Position numbers and translations under genes: made by a program. The notes below the pieces were generated by a model that saw nothing but the letters and a program-made list of their open reading frames with translations, did not search any database and was not told the origin of the DNA. A stretch of 47,522 nucleotides of DNA from Treponema sp. (GTDB taxonomy: Bacteria > Spirochaetota > Spirochaetia > Treponematales > Breznakiellaceae). Where the stretch lies: positions 1 through 47,522 of the forward strand of contig JAIRSD010000058.1 in assembly GCA_031255615.1 (NCBI GenBank), given 5' to 3'. Each line of letters starts with the position of its first letter. The stretch's first letter is position 1. Below, piece after piece: positions 6,989 through 15,521 of the stretch.

Positions 6989-7975
6989 ATGGATCTTCAT
7001 CCCTTTATGGAAGCCCTGAAAAAGGAAGCGGAGCGTCTCGCCCTGGATTTCGGCGGCCCCGGCGGCGGGGAAGCCGCGTTAACGCTGGATTACCGCTTCG
7101 ACGAGCCGATGGACCGCCATACCAGCTTCAAGGTAGGGGGGCCGGCGGACCTGTGGCTGCGGCCCGGGGGGGAACTGTTCCCCCCCCTCGTGAATTTCCT
7201 CCTCCGCCGGGCCGGGGAGGAGGAAATTCCGGTCTTCATCCTGGGCGGAGGTTCCAACCTGGTGGTAAGCGACCGGGGGATCCGGGGCATAGTTCTGGAT
7301 ACCGGGGGCTGGACGGGGATCAAGAGGGAAGGGGAGGGGCTCTATGTAAGATCCGGGACCTCCGTCAAGGAGATGACCGAATTCTCCGCCGCCCGGAATC
7401 TGGGCGGATTGGAATTCCTTGCCGGCATGCCGGGAACCCTGGGCGGCGCCCTGTGGATGAACGCCCGGTGCTATGAAACATCCCTTTCCGACATACTCAT
7501 CGAAACCGAGATCCTGGATGCGGAGGCGGGGAGTATCCGGCGAATCGGACGGAGGCCCGGGGATTTCGGCTACAAAAAGAGCCCCTTCCAAGACCGGCGG
7601 ACCCTGATCCTGGGGGCCCTGCTGGCGGTTTCCCGGGAAGACGGCGGAAGAATCCGGCGGAAGATGGAGGATCATCTCCGGGACCGGGAACTCAAGGGCC
7701 ATTACCGCCGCCCCTCGGCGGGTTCGGTATTCAAGAACAACCGGAGTTTCGGCAAGCCCGCGGGGCAGATAATTGACGAACTGGGGCTTAAGGGGCTGCG
7801 CCTTGGGGACGCCCAGGTGGCGCCCTGGCACGGCAATATTATCATCAACCTGGGAAGCGCCAGCGCGGTGGACATTCGTTCCCTGACGGAGCTGGTCGCC
7901 GCCAGGGTCGAGGCCGGAAAAGGCATAGCCCTGGAGCGGGAAATACTTTTTGCGGGGGAATGGGAGAATTCTTAA
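6989..7975 (+). CDS. murB: UDP-N-acetylenolpyruvoylglucosamine reductase
   Basis: The product (328 residues) reduces UDP-GlcNAc-enolpyruvate to UDP-MurNAc with NADPH and FAD, the second committed step of peptidoglycan synthesis in the cytoplasm. The FAD-binding part shows DRHTSFKVGGPADLWLRPGG (from residue 42), IPVFILGGGSNLVVSDRG (about 83-100) and LEFLAGMPGTLGGALWMN (about 143-160). The C-terminal part has RRPSAGSVFKNN with the catalytic Ser, and GNIIINLGSASAVDI. The ATG at 6989 has no Shine-Dalgarno sequence but follows a TATATA element by 7 bases, so translation may be leaderless. Residues 18-29 include a Gly-rich stretch that is not conserved in the family. Confidence 0.95.
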   Translation: MDLHPFMEALKKEAERLALDFGGPGGGEAALTLDYRFDEPMDRHTSFKVGGPADLWLRPGGELFPPLVNFLLRRAGEEEIPVFILGGGSNLVVSDRGIRGIVLDTGGWTGIKREGEGLYVRSGTSVKEMTEFSAARNLGGLEFLAGMPGTLGGALWMNARCYETSLSDILIETEILDAEAGSIRRIGRRPGDFGYKKSPFQDRRTLILGALLAVSREDGGRIRRKMEDHLRDRELKGHYRRPSAGSVFKNNRSFGKPAGQIIDELGLKGLRLGDAQVAPWHGNIIINLGSASAVDIRSLTELVAARVEAGKGIALEREILFAGEWENS

Positions 7976-7977
7976 CG

Positions 7978-8007
7978 TTGACAATAAGTTAAGAGACTTT
8001 CTATACT
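7978..8007 (+). promoter_or_regulatory. Strong promoter of the cyclic-nucleotide-binding gene
   Basis: A perfect -35 box TTGACA (7978-7983), an 18-base spacer and the -10 box TATACT (8002-8007) lie just after the murB stop. The start codon follows only five bases after the -10 box, so transcription should begin at or within a base or two of the ATG, giving a leaderless mRNA. Confidence 0.75.
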
Positions 8008-8012
8008 GACTC

Positions 8013-9245
8013 ATGGACAACCCCTTACAACTCACCATTGTAAATCTTTCGAAGGGTTCGTATGTCATCGTTGAGGGCAAGCAAAACGCGGATCGTTTTT
8101 TCATAATTCGTTCTGGAAAAATTGCGATTTTGAAAGAAGTAGAGGTGGTAGAGGAGGAAGGGGGCAATATTTTGGGCCCCGGTGATTTTTTCGGCGTCAT
8201 TTCCACCATGTCGGCCCACAGCCACATTGAAACCGCCCAGGCCCTCACCGATGTTTCCCTCATATCCGTTCAAAAATACCAGTATCCCCTCCTCATTCAG
8301 ACCAACACGCCGGTGGCGATGAAAATCATCCTCCAATTTTCCCGTCGCATGCGTTACCTGGACGAGGCGCTGGCTAAAATTACCCTTAAAAGCAACACTG
8401 AAAGCAATCCCTCCCAACTTTTTAATATCGGGGAGTATTATGCCAAAAAGAGCCAGTATTCCCAGGCCTTTTATGCGTACAACCAGTACATAAAGTACAA
8501 TCCGGAGGGGGAAAACGTGTCCACCGCCCGGGCGCGGATGATGAAAATCGCCCCCTGCGTCAGGGGAATCAAACTCAGCTTCGACAGCGGGAATCCGGTC
8601 CGCGACTATGAAAAAAACAGCATGATCTTCTCCGAAGGGGAAAACGGAGACGAACTGTATATAATAAAGAGCGGTTCGGTAAAAATCGTTAAGGTTGTCG
8701 ATGATAACGAAGTTCTTTTGGCGGTCCTTAAGGCGGGGGATATCTTCGGGGAGATGGCCCTGCTGGAATCCAAGCCCCGGGCCGCCAGCGCGGTGGCCTA
8801 CGAGAACTGCCAGGTAACCGTGTTGAACAGGGCCAACTTTGAACTGATGATCATCCGGGAACCCCAGATGATTGCCCGGCTTACCACCCTGCTGGCGGAG
8901 CGCATCTGGTCCATTTATCGGCAGCTTGCCAATACTCTGATCGATAACCCCCTGGGCCGTATGTACGACGCGCTGATGATCCTGTTGGATAAAAACCGGA
9001 TACCCCAGAAATACGACGGTTCCTTCTACTTCGACATCGGGCCCGACGAACTGATAAACATGGTAGGCTTTTCCTCGGAGGAAGGGAGGCCGGTATTAAA
9101 AAAGCTCCTGGAAAACAGGAATATCAAGATTGTCAACGATAAAATCTATGTGATCAATGCTTCGGAAATTTTCCGCCAGAGTGAGTATTATAAAAAAATC
9201 ACAAATCGGGATCGGGCTATCCGGCGCGACAGCAGGATCCACTGA
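8013..9245 (+). CDS. Protein with two cyclic-nucleotide-binding domains and a winged-helix-like end
   Basis: The product (410 residues) has a first cyclic-nucleotide-binding (cNMP) fold at about residues 5-125 (GKQNADRFFIIRSGKIAILK, GPGDFFGVISTM), a TPR-like linker (FNIGEYYAKKSQYSQAFYAY, about 137-165), a second cNMP fold at about 190-305 (IFSEGENGDELYIIKSGSVK, GDIFGEMALLESKPRAASAV) and a C-terminal winged-helix-like segment (DELINMVGFSSEEGRPVLKK). Only the second domain keeps the Glu and Arg of the phosphate-binding cassette; the first lacks them, so it may be structural. A cAMP- or other nucleotide-responsive regulator is likely, but DNA binding is not certain. Its own promoter lies directly before it. 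The last residues (RDRAIRRDSRIH) are encoded by sequence that resembles the start of repeat copy D. Confidence 0.8.
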   Translation: MDNPLQLTIVNLSKGSYVIVEGKQNADRFFIIRSGKIAILKEVEVVEEEGGNILGPGDFFGVISTMSAHSHIETAQALTDVSLISVQKYQYPLLIQTNTPVAMKIILQFSRRMRYLDEALAKITLKSNTESNPSQLFNIGEYYAKKSQYSQAFYAYNQYIKYNPEGENVSTARARMMKIAPCVRGIKLSFDSGNPVRDYEKNSMIFSEGENGDELYIIKSGSVKIVKVVDDNEVLLAVLKAGDIFGEMALLESKPRAASAVAYENCQVTVLNRANFELMIIREPQMIARLTTLLAERIWSIYRQLANTLIDNPLGRMYDALMILLDKNRIPQKYDGSFYFDIGPDELINMVGFSSEEGRPVLKKLLENRNIKIVNDKIYVINASEIFRQSEYYKKITNRDRAIRRDSRIH

Positions 9246-9401
9246 ATACCGGGCTGTACCGGGCCGCAAAAAACTCAGGCTTCGCTCCAATTCCGCGCCG
9301 GGGCGGGGAATTCCCCTCCTATCCCTGTGAAGGCGAAAGCCTTGCCGCACGGCTTTCGCTGTTCGCCGCCCTTTTGGGCGGTAGGGAGGGACCGGCATCC
9401 C
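9213..9401 (+). repeat. Modular palindrome repeat, copy D
   Basis: It starts with a CGGGCTATCCG linker inside the end of the preceding gene, then has an imperfect stem 1 (AATTCCGCGCC pairing roughly with GGGGCGGGGAATT), a diverged linker CTATCCCTGTGAAGGCG, stem 2 GCGAAAGCC/GGCTTTCGC (9333-9359) and a small stem CCGCCC/GGGCGG over TTTT (9366-9381). It ends in GGCATCCC, as does copy C. It lies directly upstream of scpA. Confidence 0.65.
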
Positions 9402-9448
9402 CGATGTGAGACGGACCGGGGCAAACCGGGAACCGCTGGTATGGGGGG

Positions 9449-9478
9449 TTTACGCCGGTTCGGAAGGGACGCTATACT
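9449..9478 (+). promoter_or_regulatory. Promoter of the scpA operon
   Basis: TTTACG (9449-9454), an 18-base spacer and TATACT (9473-9478) precede the scpA ATG by ten bases. The -10 box is the same hexamer as in the promoter at 8002. The predicted leader is only about 3-4 bases long. Confidence 0.5.
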
Positions 9479-9488
9479 GGATTCCCCT

Positions 9489-10229
9489 ATGGAAACAATC
9501 CTTAAGAACCGGGGATACAGTTTTAAACTCGATCTCTTCGAAGGCCCCCTGGATTTACTCCTCTTTCTCATCAAAAAGAACGAAGTCAGCATATACGATA
9601 TCCCCATCGCCCAGATAACCGAACAGTACCTGGACTACTTAAGCTATGCGGAAGAACTGGACCTGGAGGATGCGACCGAATTTTACGCCATGGCCGCCAC
9701 CCTGCTGCACATCAAGTCCCGTACCCTCCTTCCTGTGGGGACCGCCCAGGACGACGACGGCATGGATCCCCGGCAGGAACTGGTAGACCGGCTCATTGAG
9801 TATCAGAAATTCAAGAAGCTTTCCGGCCTCATGGAGGAGAAAGAAAAAGAAGCGGAATGGATCATAGAGCGAAGGCGGCTTCAGCGGGACCTGCCCTTCG
9901 ACGACGAGGGGCTTTGGGAACAGCTTGATATCTGGGATCTCCTTAAGACCTTTACCGTTCTGCTGGAAAACCGGATCTCCGGAGAGCGGATCATCGATCT
10001 GCACGAGGAGGTTACGGTAAACGAAAAAACCACCCTTATGCTGGAACTTCTGGAAAACCGGGGGGAATGTAGGTTCACGGACCTGATGATTCACAGGACT
10101 TCAGCCATGGACACCGTGTGCGCCTTTCTGGCGGTTCTGGAGGCGGCCAAGATCAGGCTGATCCGGGTCTTCCAGAACCGCATGTTTGGAGACATTCTGC
10201 TGCGCCTTAGGGAGGGAGCCCTTGGATAG
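9489..10229 (+). CDS. scpA: Segregation and condensation protein A
   Basis: The product (246 residues) is the kleisin subunit of the bacterial condensin, which bridges the two SMC heads and works with ScpB in chromosome compaction. The N-terminal signature FKLDLFEGPLDLLLFLIKKN (residues 12-31) and IYDIPIAQITEQYLDYL are diagnostic, followed by LLHIKSRTLLPVG and a C-terminal winged helix (RGECRFTDLMIHRTSAMDTV). The open frame extends upstream to 9327, but that part is repeat copy D and has no promoter-compatible start. The ATG at 9489 is chosen because the family begins there and it follows the -10 box. The gene overlaps scpB by 8 bases. Confidence 0.93.
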   Translation: METILKNRGYSFKLDLFEGPLDLLLFLIKKNEVSIYDIPIAQITEQYLDYLSYAEELDLEDATEFYAMAATLLHIKSRTLLPVGTAQDDDGMDPRQELVDRLIEYQKFKKLSGLMEEKEKEAEWIIERRRLQRDLPFDDEGLWEQLDIWDLLKTFTVLLENRISGERIIDLHEEVTVNEKTTLMLELLENRGECRFTDLMIHRTSAMDTVCAFLAVLEAAKIRLIRVFQNRMFGDILLRLREGALG

Positions 10230-10758
10230 AGAAGCGGCCCTGTTGGAGGCCATCCTCTACCTGGAATCCGGCGCATTGGACGAGGCGGCCCTGGCCCGGA
10301 TTTCCGGCCTTTCCCGGGAATCGGTGGAAAAGGCCCTGTGCGTATTGGGGGATCGCTATAGCCGTCCCGAATCGGGGATAGAGCTTTCCCGCATCGGCGG
10401 GGGGATTGCCGTCGCCCCCAAACGGGAATACTGGGAGAAACTGCGGGAACGCTACGGAAAGCGGAACGAAGACCGGCTTTCCCGTGCCGCCATGGAGACT
10501 CTTTCAATTATCGCCTATTCCCAGCCCATCACCCGGAGCGAGATTAAGAGTATCCGGGGGGTTGAACCAGATACAATGATCCGCCAGTTGGAAGAAAAGC
10601 AGCTTATTCGGGAAGTCGGGAAAAAGGACGCCCCCGGAAAACCGGTCCAATACGGCACTACCGCGGAATTCCTGCGTTTTTTCCGGTTAAACAGTATCGC
10701 GGACCTTCCCAAACTGGATGAACGGGAGGCCGACCGGTTTGAACGCGAGGGAGAATGA
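10222..10758 (+). CDS. scpB: Segregation and condensation protein B
   Basis: The product (178 residues) is the second non-SMC subunit of condensin and binds ScpA as a dimer. Two winged helices are visible: AALLEAILYLESGALDEAAL in the N-terminal half and AMETLSIIAYSQPITRSEIK, IRGVEPDTMIRQLEEKQLI in the second, followed by the family's GKPVQYGTTAEFLRFF. An in-frame ATG exists at 10186, but the TTG at 10222 is preferred because GGAGGGAG stands at the right distance before it and it overlaps the scpA stop by only a few bases. Confidence 0.92.
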   Translation: MDREAALLEAILYLESGALDEAALARISGLSRESVEKALCVLGDRYSRPESGIELSRIGGGIAVAPKREYWEKLRERYGKRNEDRLSRAAMETLSIIAYSQPITRSEIKSIRGVEPDTMIRQLEEKQLIREVGKKDAPGKPVQYGTTAEFLRFFRLNSIADLPKLDEREADRFEREGE

Positions 10759-11539
10759 GAGGGGGGCCGCGGGTTCTTATCCTCCGGGCTTTCAACCGGG
10801 GAAGGGGGAGGCGGAATCCGGAGCAATCCGGCTCCAGGTCTATCTGGCCCACGCGGGGCTGGCTTCCCGGCGGGGGGCGGAAAAGATCATCGCCGAAGGC
10901 CGGGTGCGGGTAAACGGCAAGACGGTCAGCGTTCCGGGGGAAAAGGTCCGTCCCGGCGATGTAGTCGTCCTGGACAATCGGCCGGTAAAACCGGAGACCC
11001 GGTTCCGGTACCTTGCCTTGCATAAACCTCCCGGTTATATTTGCAGTTCCTCCGATCCTCAGGGCCGGCCCCTGGCCTTGGATCTGCTGCCTTCCGGCAT
11101 CCGGGAGCGGCTTTACAATATCGGCCGCCTGGACCTCCGTTCTTCGGGGCTCATCCTTTTTACCAATGATGGGGCTTTTGCCGCCCGGGTAAGCCATCCG
11201 TCGGCGGGTCTTGAGAAGGAATACTTGGTGGAATCTTCCGGCCCCGTACCGGATTCTGTGGTAAAGGCTTTTACCCAGGGTCTGACGGTTGACGGGGAAA
11301 GGTACCAGGCCGGAAAGATCGAGAGGACGGGGCGGCGTTGTTTGAAAATCTGCCTGGTGGAAGGAAAAAACCGGGAGATCCGGCGGGTCTTTTCGTATTT
11401 CCACCTCCATCCCGTTAAACTCCACCGGGTTCGTATCGGTTCGGTACTTTTGGGGGATTTAGCGGAAGGGGCCGTCCGGCCCCTTGCCGAACGGGAAATA
11501 GAAACCCTTTTGGGAGGAACAAAGTGGTCATTGCTATAG
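10718..11539 (+). CDS. Ribosomal large-subunit pseudouridine synthase, RluB/RsuA family
   Basis: The product (up to 273 residues) has an N-terminal S4 RNA-binding domain (LQVYLAHAGLASRRGAEKII, about residues 40-60) and the RsuA/RluB/E/F catalytic domain with LALHKPPGYICSSSDPQGRP and YNIGRLDLRSSGLILFTND, where the Asp of GRLD is the catalytic nucleophile. It turns a uridine of rRNA into pseudouridine; the exact site cannot be told. The C-terminus (EGKNREIRRVFSYFHLHPVKL) is typical. The start is uncertain: the ATG at 10718 lies inside scpB, and a TTG at 10739 is possible. It overlaps cmk by 16 bases. The scpA-scpB-rluB-cmk order is common in bacteria. Confidence 0.88.
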   Translation: MNGRPTGLNARENERGAAGSYPPGFQPGKGEAESGAIRLQVYLAHAGLASRRGAEKIIAEGRVRVNGKTVSVPGEKVRPGDVVVLDNRPVKPETRFRYLALHKPPGYICSSSDPQGRPLALDLLPSGIRERLYNIGRLDLRSSGLILFTNDGAFAARVSHPSAGLEKEYLVESSGPVPDSVVKAFTQGLTVDGERYQAGKIERTGRRCLKICLVEGKNREIRRVFSYFHLHPVKLHRVRIGSVLLGDLAEGAVRPLAEREIETLLGGTKWSLL

Positions 11540-13932
11540 ACGGCCCGGCCGGTTCCGGGAAAAGCACCATCGCCCGCCTTTTGGCGGAGAATCTCCGGCT
11601 GCCCAAAAAAGAGGGGGGCTTTACCTACATAAATTCGGGAAATCTCTACCGCGCGGTCACCCTGGGCTGCCTGCGGCGGGGGCTCCTGCCCGAACAGGCG
11701 GAAGATGCCCTGGCCTATGCCGAGGCCGCCCGTATCGAATGTCTTCCCACCGGACGGATTATCCTGGATGGGGAAGATGTGACGGATCTGCTCCATTCGG
11801 ACGAAATAGACCGGTACGCCGCCCCTTTTTCCGCCATTGTACCCCTGCGGCATGTGGTTAACGGCCATATCCGCGGGATTGCCCAGGGTACAGATGTGGT
11901 GGTGGAAGGCCGGGATATCACTACCGTGGTTTTCCCCCAGGCGGAGCACCGGTTTTATCTGGACGCTTCCCCCGAATCCCGGGCCCGGCGCCGCCTTGAT
12001 CAGGGGACTTCCCGTCTCAGCCTTGAAGAGATACGAGAAACCATCAGGGAACGGGATGAGTTCGACCGGAGCAAGGAGGAGGGGAGTCTAAAAATTGGTC
12101 CCGGAGTGGAGTATTTGGATACATCGCTCTTGACCATTGAGCAAGTTTATGCCAAATTAGAGGCCAAAATAAAGATTGAAGGATCGGACATGGCCCAGAT
12201 GGAAGTGGAGACGGATTCTAATCCGCAGAATGGAGGGGAGGGGACCATAAGCGCCTCCGGGAACATTCAGACACAATTACAGGAAGAATACCTTAAATCT
12301 CTTGAACAACTGGAAGAAGGCCAGTTGGTTGACGGCGTTGTCATTCAGGTAACATCGGATCAGGTATTTGTGGATGTCGGCTACAAATCAGAGGGCAAAA
12401 TTCCGATCGCCGAGTTTATCGAGCTTCCCAATGTGGGGGATACGGTATCGGTCATTCTGGTGGCCAAAGAAAACCGCCACGGGGAAGTCATTGTTTCCAA
12501 ACAGAAAGCGGATATCAAAATTTTCTGGAAGAATCTTCGCCAGGCTTTCCAGGACCATACCCCCATCGAAGGGACTATCGAGAAAACCGTCAAGGGCGGC
12601 TTCGATGCGAATTTGGGCGTCGGCGTTCATGCTTTCCTTCCCATAAGCCAGTCGGATGCCCAAAAGGTAGACAGGCCGGAAAGATTCTTGGGAATGAAGA
12701 CCAAATTTTATGTGGAGCGGCTCTATTCAGACGGCAAAGTAAACATCGTGGTAAACCGCCGCAAGTGGCTGGAAGAAGAAATCGACCGCAAACGGAACGA
12801 GTTTTTTGAAAACACCAAGATCGGCGCCGATGTGACGGGTACGGTAAAAAGTTTTACCTCCTTTGGCGCCTTCATCGATCTGGGAGGTTTTGACGGCCTC
12901 CTGCATATCAACGATATGAGCTGGGGGCATGTGACCAGGCCCAAGGATTTTGTCAAAAAAGGTCAGGAGATCCACCTAAAGGTTATTCGCATCGATCCGG
13001 CGGAAAAGCGGATAAATCTTTCCCTTAAGCATTTTACCGATGATCCCTGGGTCCGTTTTGAAGAAAAGTACCATGTCAATGATGTTGTTCAGGGAAAGGT
13101 AACCAAACTCACCGATTTTGGCGCTTTTATTGAACTGGAAGAGGGGATTGAAGGGCTTGCCCATATTTCCGAATTCTCCTGGGTCAAAAAGATCCAAAAA
13201 TCCGAAGACCTCCTCCACATTGGGGATGAGGTGGAGTGTATGATTCTCGGATACGATATTCAGGCGGGCAGGGTCTCTCTGGGGCTCAAGCAGGTTACCG
13301 CCAATCCCTGGAATGACATTGATGAAAAATACCCTGTAGGTACCCGGCTTTCCCGCAAGGTGGTCAAGATTACCAACGCGGGGGCTTTTATTGAGCTGGA
13401 GGAGGGAATCGACGGTTTTCTCCACGGGGACGACCTTTCCTGGACCCGTAAAATCAAACACCCCGGCAGCGAGCTCCAGGTTGGCCAGGAGATTGAGATC
13501 ATGGTTATTGCGGTGGACAAGGAAAACCGTAATATCCGTCTTGGCGTTAAGCAGTTAAGCGAAGATCCCTGGCAAAATTTCGCGGAAACCTATCGGCCCG
13601 GTTTCCCGGTGGAAGGGGAGGTGGCTTCGGTCACCGATTTTGGCATCTTTGTCAGGGTTCCCGGCGGCATCGAAGGGCTTATCCATAAGTCCAATTTGTC
13701 TGAAAACCGGGACGATAATCCCGATGAGGCCCTCAAGAAATTCCAGGTTGGGGATAAGGTTAAAGCGGTGGTTCTGGAAATACAGCCTTCCAAACAAAAG
13801 GTTGCCTTTTCCATCCGGGATTATCAAAAAAAGGTGCAGCGGGATGAAATTTCCCGCTATATGGCGGCAGAGGAATCTGACGATTCGACCTTTACCCTGG
13901 GGGACGCTTTGAAATCCAAAGGGTCTGATTAA
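11524..13932 (+). CDS. cmk-rpsA: Fused cytidylate kinase and ribosomal protein S1
   Basis: One 802-residue frame holds two proteins that are usually separate. Residues 1-222 are cytidylate kinase (IDGPAGSGKSTIARLLA P-loop, VVVEGRDITTVVFP, RDEFDRSK, YLDTSLLTIEQVYAKL), which makes CDP/dCDP. Residues about 255-795 are ribosomal protein S1 with six S1 repeats, among them GTVKSFTSFGAFIDLGGFDG, GKVTKLTDFGAFIELEEGIE and GEVASVTDFGIFVRVPGGIE. The same fusion is known from Treponema pallidum. The start is GTG at 11524 behind GGGAGG. An internal ATG at 12190, seven bases after GAAGGA, begins the S1 part and could give separate S1, which the ribosome needs in far larger amount than the kinase; this is inference. 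Confidence 0.95.
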   Translation: MVIAIDGPAGSGKSTIARLLAENLRLPKKEGGFTYINSGNLYRAVTLGCLRRGLLPEQAEDALAYAEAARIECLPTGRIILDGEDVTDLLHSDEIDRYAAPFSAIVPLRHVVNGHIRGIAQGTDVVVEGRDITTVVFPQAEHRFYLDASPESRARRRLDQGTSRLSLEEIRETIRERDEFDRSKEEGSLKIGPGVEYLDTSLLTIEQVYAKLEAKIKIEGSDMAQMEVETDSNPQNGGEGTISASGNIQTQLQEEYLKSLEQLEEGQLVDGVVIQVTSDQVFVDVGYKSEGKIPIAEFIELPNVGDTVSVILVAKENRHGEVIVSKQKADIKIFWKNLRQAFQDHTPIEGTIEKTVKGGFDANLGVGVHAFLPISQSDAQKVDRPERFLGMKTKFYVERLYSDGKVNIVVNRRKWLEEEIDRKRNEFFENTKIGADVTGTVKSFTSFGAFIDLGGFDGLLHINDMSWGHVTRPKDFVKKGQEIHLKVIRIDPAEKRINLSLKHFTDDPWVRFEEKYHVNDVVQGKVTKLTDFGAFIELEEGIEGLAHISEFSWVKKIQKSEDLLHIGDEVECMILGYDIQAGRVSLGLKQVTANPWNDIDEKYPVGTRLSRKVVKITNAGAFIELEEGIDGFLHGDDLSWTRKIKHPGSELQVGQEIEIMVIAVDKENRNIRLGVKQLSEDPWQNFAETYRPGFPVEGEVASVTDFGIFVRVPGGIEGLIHKSNLSENRDDNPDEALKKFQVGDKVKAVVLEIQPSKQKVAFSIRDYQKKVQRDEISRYMAAEESDDSTFTLGDALKSKGSD

Positions 13933-13946
13933 AAGACCGCAGTAAA

Positions 13947-15461
13947 ATGCTGTCAACAATAGATGTACAGAAATTCAACACCCTGATAGAGACTAATAAT
14001 CTTATCAACTCGAATTATGCGGATATCCATGCCCTGTTGTCCCGTATTTTGGAATCCGCTACCCGTTTCTGCGGCGGAGACGCTTCCAGCATTCTCCTTC
14101 TGGACAAAAAAAAACAGGAACTCTACTATGAAGCCGCCTTGGGGGCGGAAGGGCAGGATGTTAAACATTACACCCTAAAAGAGGGAGAGGGGATTGCCGG
14201 CTGGGTTATCCAACATAATAAGACCCTCGTCATCAACGATCTTGACAAAAATAAACGACATCAGCGGCGCATCGCCCAGGAAATTAACTATCCTCTAAAA
14301 AATATACTTGCCGTCCCCATGCGGCTCAGAGATGAGTGTATTGGGGTTATTGAGGTGATGAACAAGATCGGCGGGAAACCCTTTATGGAGGAGGATGTCG
14401 AATGGGTTGAGATCTTCGCCACCCAGGCGGCCATGGCCATTACTAACGCCAAAAATATGGAACAGGCCCGGAACGAGATAGAGCTTTTGCGGGATCAGCT
14501 TAAAACCGATCAGGGGTATCATACCCTCATCGCTAAAAGCCCGGTAATCCGGGAAAAACTGGAAATTATCGATCGGGTGGCAAAGACCGATTCTTCGGTA
14601 TTAATTCTGGGGGAAAGCGGGGTAGGGAAGGAGCTTTTTGCGGAGCAGATTCACCTGCGAAGTCCCCGCAGCCAGGCGCCTTTTATCCGCGTCAACTGCG
14701 CCGCCATACCGGAAGGACTATTGGAAAGCGAACTCTTCGGCCACGTAAAGGGGGCCTTCACCAACGCTATCGCTAACCGGCAGGGCCGTTTTGAAATGGC
14801 CGATGGGGGAACCATCTTTTTGGATGAGATTGCCGATATTCCCCTGGCCCTCCAGGCGAAGCTATTGCGGGTTATTCAAGAACGGACCTTTGAAAAAGTC
14901 GGTTCCGATATATCCGTCACAGTGAACGTAAGGATCCTGGCCGCTACCAATAAGGATATTGAGGCCCAGGTAAAAAAGGGGGAGTTTCGCGACGACCTCT
15001 ACTACCGCCTGAATGTGTTTCCCCTGTTTATCCCCCCCCTTAGACAGCGAACGGAAGATATTCCGGAATTATCCTCTTTTTTCCTGAAGAAATTCATGGT
15101 GGAAACCAAGAAGCAGTTTGAAGGCTTTTCCAACAAGGCCATGGAATCCATGCTTTCCTACTCCTGGCCTGGAAATATCCGGGAATTGGAGAATTCCGTG
15201 GAACGGGCCTGCGTAATCGGAAAAAACAGGTGGATACAGCAGGAGGATCTATTCCTTGACAACACCCGGACGGTCATTGCCGAACCGGTAGAGGGGCGGA
15301 ATCTGAAGAACGCCATCAACAGTTTTAAGGCTTATTTTATTCACAGGGTATTGGAGGAACATAACTGGAATCAGACAGAGGCGGCAAAGGCATTGGGGAT
15401 TCAGCGAACCTATCTTTCCAGGCTGATTAAAGAACTGGAGATTATCAATCTTAAGGATTAG
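13947..15461 (+). CDS. Sigma-54-dependent transcription activator with GAF sensor domain
   Basis: The product (504 residues) has a GAF domain (about 20-170; FCGGDASSILLLDKKKQELY, EGEGIAGWVIQHNKTLVIND), an AAA+ domain (about 190-425) and a Fis-type helix-turn-helix (NWNQTEAAKALGIQRTYLSR, about 473-492). Walker A is GESGVGKELFAEQIH, Walker B GGTIFLDEIAD. The sigma-54 contact loop reads GAFTNA instead of the usual GAFTGA. There is no receiver domain, so control is by a ligand or partner of the GAF domain. The layout resembles NifA/NorR-type activators, but nothing here shows a link to nitrogen. It starts 14 bases after cmk-rpsA without a clear ribosome site. Confidence 0.9.
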   Translation: MLSTIDVQKFNTLIETNNLINSNYADIHALLSRILESATRFCGGDASSILLLDKKKQELYYEAALGAEGQDVKHYTLKEGEGIAGWVIQHNKTLVINDLDKNKRHQRRIAQEINYPLKNILAVPMRLRDECIGVIEVMNKIGGKPFMEEDVEWVEIFATQAAMAITNAKNMEQARNEIELLRDQLKTDQGYHTLIAKSPVIREKLEIIDRVAKTDSSVLILGESGVGKELFAEQIHLRSPRSQAPFIRVNCAAIPEGLLESELFGHVKGAFTNAIANRQGRFEMADGGTIFLDEIADIPLALQAKLLRVIQERTFEKVGSDISVTVNVRILAATNKDIEAQVKKGEFRDDLYYRLNVFPLFIPPLRQRTEDIPELSSFFLKKFMVETKKQFEGFSNKAMESMLSYSWPGNIRELENSVERACVIGKNRWIQQEDLFLDNTRTVIAEPVEGRNLKNAINSFKAYFIHRVLEEHNWNQTEAAKALGIQRTYLSRLIKELEIINLKD

Positions 15462-15521
15462 CGGGTACTTTGTGTTGGTGTCCGATTTTGAAGGGCGGCG
15501 CCCCTTGGAGGTTAAGCAATA

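Noticed and set aside
9327..9488. Extended N-terminus of scpA
   Set aside because: The 54 extra codons are repeat sequence and precede the promoter; ScpA proteins begin near the ATG at 9489.
13947..15461. Assignment of the GAF/AAA+ activator as nifA
   Set aside because: Domain order fits, but no nif genes or nitrogen-fixation context are in the window and the GAFTGA loop is changed.
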